A stretch of 64,000 nucleotides of DNA, from assembly GCA_030142905.1 (NCBI GenBank), contig JASJOG010000074.1:268001-332000 (forward strand). Direction: 5' to 3'. This document shows positions 60,241 through 64,000 of this stretch, one piece after another. This DNA comes from Heliopora coerulea. Its lineage: Eukaryota; Cnidaria; Anthozoa; Scleralcyonacea; Helioporidae. The translations under genes were made by a program, and so were the position numbers. Under the pieces are notes generated by a model that was not told the DNA's origin, did not search any database, and worked only from the letters and a program-made list of their open reading frames with translations. The first letter of the stretch is position 1; the number at the start of each line of letters is the position of its first letter.

Positions 60241-61150
60241 TACGAAGTGCGATATAAAAGTTCCGAGACTACGTCTATGAAAAGCAGAAAACGGACTGGA
60301 TTTAAATTTTGCCGCCATCTCCTTTGAAGTAGTCACCTTGTGCAGCGATACACTGCTCCCAGCGCCTCGGCTAGTCTTGGAACGCTCCCTGGAAGTCGCG
60401 CTCTGTAAGCGTGTCAAGCAAAATTTGCGATTCGCGCTGGATCTCCTCCACGGTGTCAAAACTGCGACCCTCAAGCTTGAACTTCACCTTGGGGAATAGG
60501 AAGAAGTCGCGGGGAGCCAAATCTGGCGAGTAGGGTGGGTGGGGAGCAACGATTGTGTTGGTGCCTCTCAAAAACTCGCGCGTTTTCAACGCATTGTGAG
60601 CAGGTGCGTTGTCATGTTGGAGCACCCAGTTGCCATTGCGCCACAGTTCAGGTCTTTTCCACCAAATGTTCTCCCTCAGACGCCTCAGAACGGTACAGTA
60701 GAACTCGGCATTGACTGTCTGACCCTGGGGGGACGAACTCACGGTGCATGATACCGCGAATGTCAAAAAAAAAAAAAGAAGCAATTTGTAGGCTCTCCCA
60801 CTGTGAAGACGGTTGTTTGGTCTTTGGGTCATAGCCATGTAATCATCCTCAACATAAAGGTTGGGTCAACCTGAGCATGCTGAACGAGACCCTCTTAGAA
60901 TTCGACACGGTGCTGCTTCTGCTAAGGGGTCAGAAGCCTTGGCACAAACTTGGAAGTGACAAGGTGCATGTTCAAATCGGACCTGAGGATAGCTTGAACT
61001 GACCCAAATGACACGTTGACGATGTCATTTTATTCATTGATGGTGCTCCAACGATTCTGACGCACAATTCGTCCAATTTCTTTGACATTTTCAGGGTTTG
61101 TGCTTGTTGAGGGTTGCCCGATAGGGTCATCTAACCCCTACCATGCGAAT
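60241..61150 (-). pseudogene. Decayed mariner transposase element
   Basis: Minus-strand Tc1/mariner-superfamily element of the mariner group. The catalytic part carries LRRLRENIWWKRPELWRNGN, the HDNAPAH aspartate, then PHPPYSPDLAPRDFFLFPK with the third catalytic aspartate 34 residues on (DD34D), and RSFDTVEEIQ. The frame then reads past the usual stop GDYFKGDGGKI near 60310. Upstream, 60,840-61,140 reads as the helix-turn-helix domain (NPENVKEIGRIVRQNRWS, VSFGSVQAIL) but with stops and shifts. The middle part with the first catalytic aspartate is broken or deleted around 60,750-60,850. The outer end TACGAAGTGCGATATAAAAG at 60241 looks like a mariner terminal inverted repeat next to a TA site. 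The other end was not found; a family A repeat follows. Confidence 0.85.
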
Positions 61151-61292
61151 CCAAGCTGGTCTTTCGTTCTATCACCAGGCAATCACGCTTTAGAAAACCA
61201 ACAGTCCAACACTGTCAACATACAGTACTTTGCGAAGACTTCGAAACAGCAGCAACGTGCGTTCCCGATTTTTGATTGTCCGGAGAGCTCAA

Positions 61293-61490
61293 TGCATAAA
61301 ACATGACAGATTCCGAAAAGAAGAGTCATGTTGAAAACTCCAGATTCATGCTATAAGTCGTCAAGAGACACAAACTGTTTAATTTGCCTTTCTTCATTTA
61401 TAGCTTGAATCTTAATTTTCAAGATGACTCTTCTTTTCGGAATCTGTTTTGTTTTCTACTTTGTAAAGTTGTCGGCTGGTCATGGTTTTC
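61293..61490. repeat. Dispersed palindromic repeat family A, copy 3
   Basis: The left arm contains AGATTCCGAAAAGAAGAGTC and the right arm its counterpart AGATGACTCTTCTTTTCGGA, followed by ATCTGTTTTGTTTTCTACTT and GTTGTCGGCTGGTCATGG. The loop is longer than in copy 2. It abuts the mariner remnant. Confidence 0.7.
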
Positions 61491-63376
61491 GGAAAACACA
61501 AGTTGTACGAACCTCCTTAAGTAGTTTTACGAGCAGTGAAAACGCGTAAACCATAGTACATGACAGCACAAGTGGACTATGCTGGGGCCTTGTAAGTCAA
61601 GGACGTTTACACTAAAAAAGACATACACAAGTCCATTTATCGCTTTATCTGAAGCCGCGAGACGCCAAGTGGGTTTTTGCATCCCCCACTCCGCTATGAA
61701 ACTTACCACGACGAATCTGTTGCATCGCTTGGTGCAGAGGTCTTCTTTGGTTGATTTGTGAACCGTCTGGGAGTAACAGTAAATGACGGTGTGAGTTCGG
61801 AATGACGAGAGGAAATTCTGTGATCATTCTGACGTAACCTTGGTTTATGGTTCTTGGACTCTCTATGCCACTAAAGTAAAACTTGTCATAACATAATTAT
61901 ACCCGTGGATTTACCTACAACACAATACAAACAGCTAGTTTATGCAGTTTTACTGGACCTTGCTGAACCAGTAATAACAGCAGCTATGGATTTGGAATCT
62001 GAGTGACAGACCAAGGACCTGAGACATGGCTTCATAAATTCATGCAAATTTTAAAATGTTCACCTCACAAGGATGTTTAGGGAAAGCTACAGCAAATGTT
62101 ATTGGAATCAATAAGTCAACAAAAATGCGGAAGTTTAACTGGGAACAGTTAATGATTTGTAAAAGTTGAATAAAAAGTTTAGTGAAAAGAATCTGATTTT
62201 GAAATCACGGATCAACTCATACTATCACATATGAAGTGTGGCTTTCTTGAAGAAGTAGAGGATGTCAATATTGTGTGATGAGATGATACATTTCAGCTTC
62301 ATGTCCAAGAGGTGACAAAAAACAGCTGTTAACATGTTTCAAGATATAAGTTATCATTCATAAGTTTACCTGGAACTAGTTGTGAACACATAAGGTAAAG
62401 CTAAAATGAGGGCAATGCATTGTCAGGGGAGCATTTTGCCAAGCAAAGGTCCCAAAAGCCTAGCAAGGGACATACTTTGGTAGCCCATGAGGGGATTGCC
62501 TCAAACACTGGCCCACAATCCCTAACGTTCCCAGCCCATAGTTTTTTTTATTTCTTTTTATGATTCTTCGACACAGTAACTCTGAAATACTCCAACCCAG
62601 CAACTTTTTTCTTGGAAATGGGACTGATAGTACGTACAAACATGTAAACTTGAATTTAAATTTTGTAAAAGGTATTCCAGCATTATTTGAATTACATAAA
62701 TTGTGCACGAGCCAGCCAACGTGGATTGACTGAAATTCAATGAAAATAAAAACCAGAGACCAAGTTATTCTTTGCCATCAGCAATGCCACCGGCAGTAAC
62801 TGCAAAAGTTGCTTCATTTTCTGGAAGATCTGGGCTAGATTAATTAAAGCAAATGTTTTGTGGAGTATATCATGGAGGGAATAAAAAATTAACAGAACTA
62901 ACAGCACCAAATCAAACTTTACTAAAGTTTTTTTATATTGCCATAAAGAGGGTTTGAGGGGTTAAGCCTCACTTAAAATTACATATTACGATTTTATGTA
63001 AGTCATTAGCTTCCACTGAAAACGTTTTTGCCCACATAACATGGTTATGATAAATTTCTGATTGGATAATAGCCCACCCAATTCTAGACTGGTATTTTTA
63101 CTTGATATCATTTTGACTTACCTTTTTGGTTACTCAGAATACATTGTAACTTGTACAAAATACCAGCCCATATTAGATGGTTTCCCACCAGTAGGATTCA
63201 AATGTTAAAACTGATGATTATTCTTTTAGAGGTCAAGTTCTTACCTTCCTTCCCTAACTGACATCCCTCAGCCCAATGCTAAATCTAAATCTCATCAAAA
63301 TTTTACACCATCCCCATCACCAACCATCAAAACATCTCCACGACACACTACAACAACTTGGACCTGAAGTATTAAT
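61491..63376. other. Gene-poor intergenic sequence
   Basis: About 61,500-61,850 has somewhat higher GC with CpG, but no exon could be supported. The rest is AT-rich. The minus-strand open frame at 62460-62708 (GLGTLGIVGQCLRQSPHGLP near its end) suggests a repeat-derived fragment, not identified. Confidence 0.4.
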
Positions 63377-63480
63377 AGTGGTTCTCAACCTTTTTAAAAT
63401 TAACATCCATATGCCTATCCCTGAAACCTCTTGACTCCCCTTCTCAGTACTTTCAGAACCAGTTCTGTGCCCTTGCCAGA
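63377..63480. mobile_element. Possible hAT-like element end
   Basis: AGTGGTTCTCAACCTTTTT followed by a degenerate CCCTGAAACCTCTTGACTCC segment resembles the terminal sequence CAGTGGTTCTCAACCT of many hAT elements. Only one end is visible, so this is tentative. Confidence 0.25.
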
Positions 63481-63500
63481 GCACAGCCCCAATGTAATAA

Positions 63501-63537
63501 CAAACTGAGTAACGGTAATATATAGTTACTCAGTTTG
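63501..63537. repeat. Perfect 13-bp inverted repeat (hairpin)
   Basis: CAAACTGAGTAAC and GTTACTCAGTTTG separated by 11 AT-rich bases. No associated gene. Confidence 0.7.
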
Positions 63538-63724
63538 ATATAGACAAGTTAGTCAGTCGGTGTTAGATTTCAACACAAAATGACTACCAGAAACTTTAAA
63601 ATACTGTGTTAATGAATGACTGATGGACGCCCACCATCTACACCCTAAACACCCCTCCTCTTCTATCTTGCCTTAACTACTCTTTGGTGTTCTCTGAATC
63701 CCAATGGGCGTGGTACTGCCCCTA

Positions 63725-64000
63725 CCGGACCGAATTTTGATGTGTGGATATGTATTGGAAATCGAGTGGCAAACAATCGGAATCAACGCCAAACAGCAGA
63801 ATTTGGTTGCCTCTGGCCATTCCTGATATGATGAGGGAAGTTTCGAAGAGTTGCAGAATCCTCGCTTCGCAAAGGAGGGACCACTTGAGCCATGTGGTCC
63901 CTCCTTTGCTAACGGGCCGGATTTCGACGTGTGGATGTCTTGTACAAATCGAGTGGCGAACAATCGGAATCAACGTAGAAACAGCAGGATTTGGCAGCCT
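63725..64000. repeat. Tandem duplicated unit of about 190 bp with hairpin, cut by window edge
   Basis: A block with GTGTGGATAT, AAATCGAGTGGCAAACAATC and GGAATCAACG at 63725-63825 reappears at about 63917-64000, offset by about 187-192 bp. Between the copies at 63869-63909 is a perfect hairpin with arms GCAAAGGAGGGACCAC / GTGGTCCCTCCTTTGC and a 9-base loop. Only the start of the second copy is in the window, so the array size is unknown. Confidence 0.7.

Noticed and set aside
62460..62740. 82- and 60-codon minus-strand frames
   Set aside because: Possible repeat-derived fragment only; no domain, no start or splice evidence.

Overview
This window is nuclear DNA from an intron-rich, AT-rich animal, most likely an anthozoan cnidarian such as a stony coral. 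The protein sequences are clearly metazoan (MED7, SUN-domain protein, VWA3A, DCXR). Introns are small to medium with canonical GT-AG ends. Several dispersed palindromic repeats resemble families I associate with coral genomes; that last point is recollection, not a search result. No bacterial features, tRNA, rRNA or CRISPR array were seen.

Layout. Positions 1-52,000 form a compact gene block of nine protein-coding genes, which I reconstructed exon by exon. On the minus strand are ACTR8 (1074-6386, 3' end beyond the left edge) and an RNF41/RNF151-like RING ubiquitin ligase (9873-11022). On the plus strand are MED7 (6749-9129), COX19 (11204-11989), NDUFAB1 (12767-15848), SRP68 (17576-22989), VWA3A (24237-40737, 39 exons), a SUN1/2-like protein (41790-46889) and DCXR (48242-51652). 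In every complete model the exons join in phase and the total is a multiple of three. ACTR8/MED7 and the RING gene/COX19 are head-to-head pairs with short shared promoters of about 360 and 181 bp. MED7 and the RING gene are tail to tail.

The genes are mostly unrelated housekeeping functions: chromatin remodelling, Mediator, mitochondrial copper delivery and acyl carrier, signal recognition particle, nuclear envelope and carbonyl/xylulose reduction. There is also one probable ciliary gene, VWA3A, with an RFX X-box-like site just upstream. They do not form an operon or pathway; clustering looks like ordinary gene density.

Positions 52,000-64,000 are repeat-rich and gene-poor. A retrotransposon 3' remnant (about 52,259-52,378) is followed by a roughly 7-kb satellite array of about 40 copies of a 168-bp monomer. 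The array has higher-order block structure and an inverted monomer at its left boundary. Next come a decayed mariner transposase (60,241-61,150), a palindromic dispersed repeat (61,293-61,490), mostly unannotated AT-rich sequence, and a tandem unit with a perfect hairpin at the right edge.

The most unusual signals are four. One is the 168-bp satellite with its head-to-head junction. The second is a recurring CTGARGATGA-stem-GAAA motif found in several otherwise unrelated small repeats. The third is a 218-bp near-perfect palindrome whose two strands encode nearly the same peptide. The fourth is the VWA3A start region, with an X-box and a uORF whose stop overlaps the main ATG.
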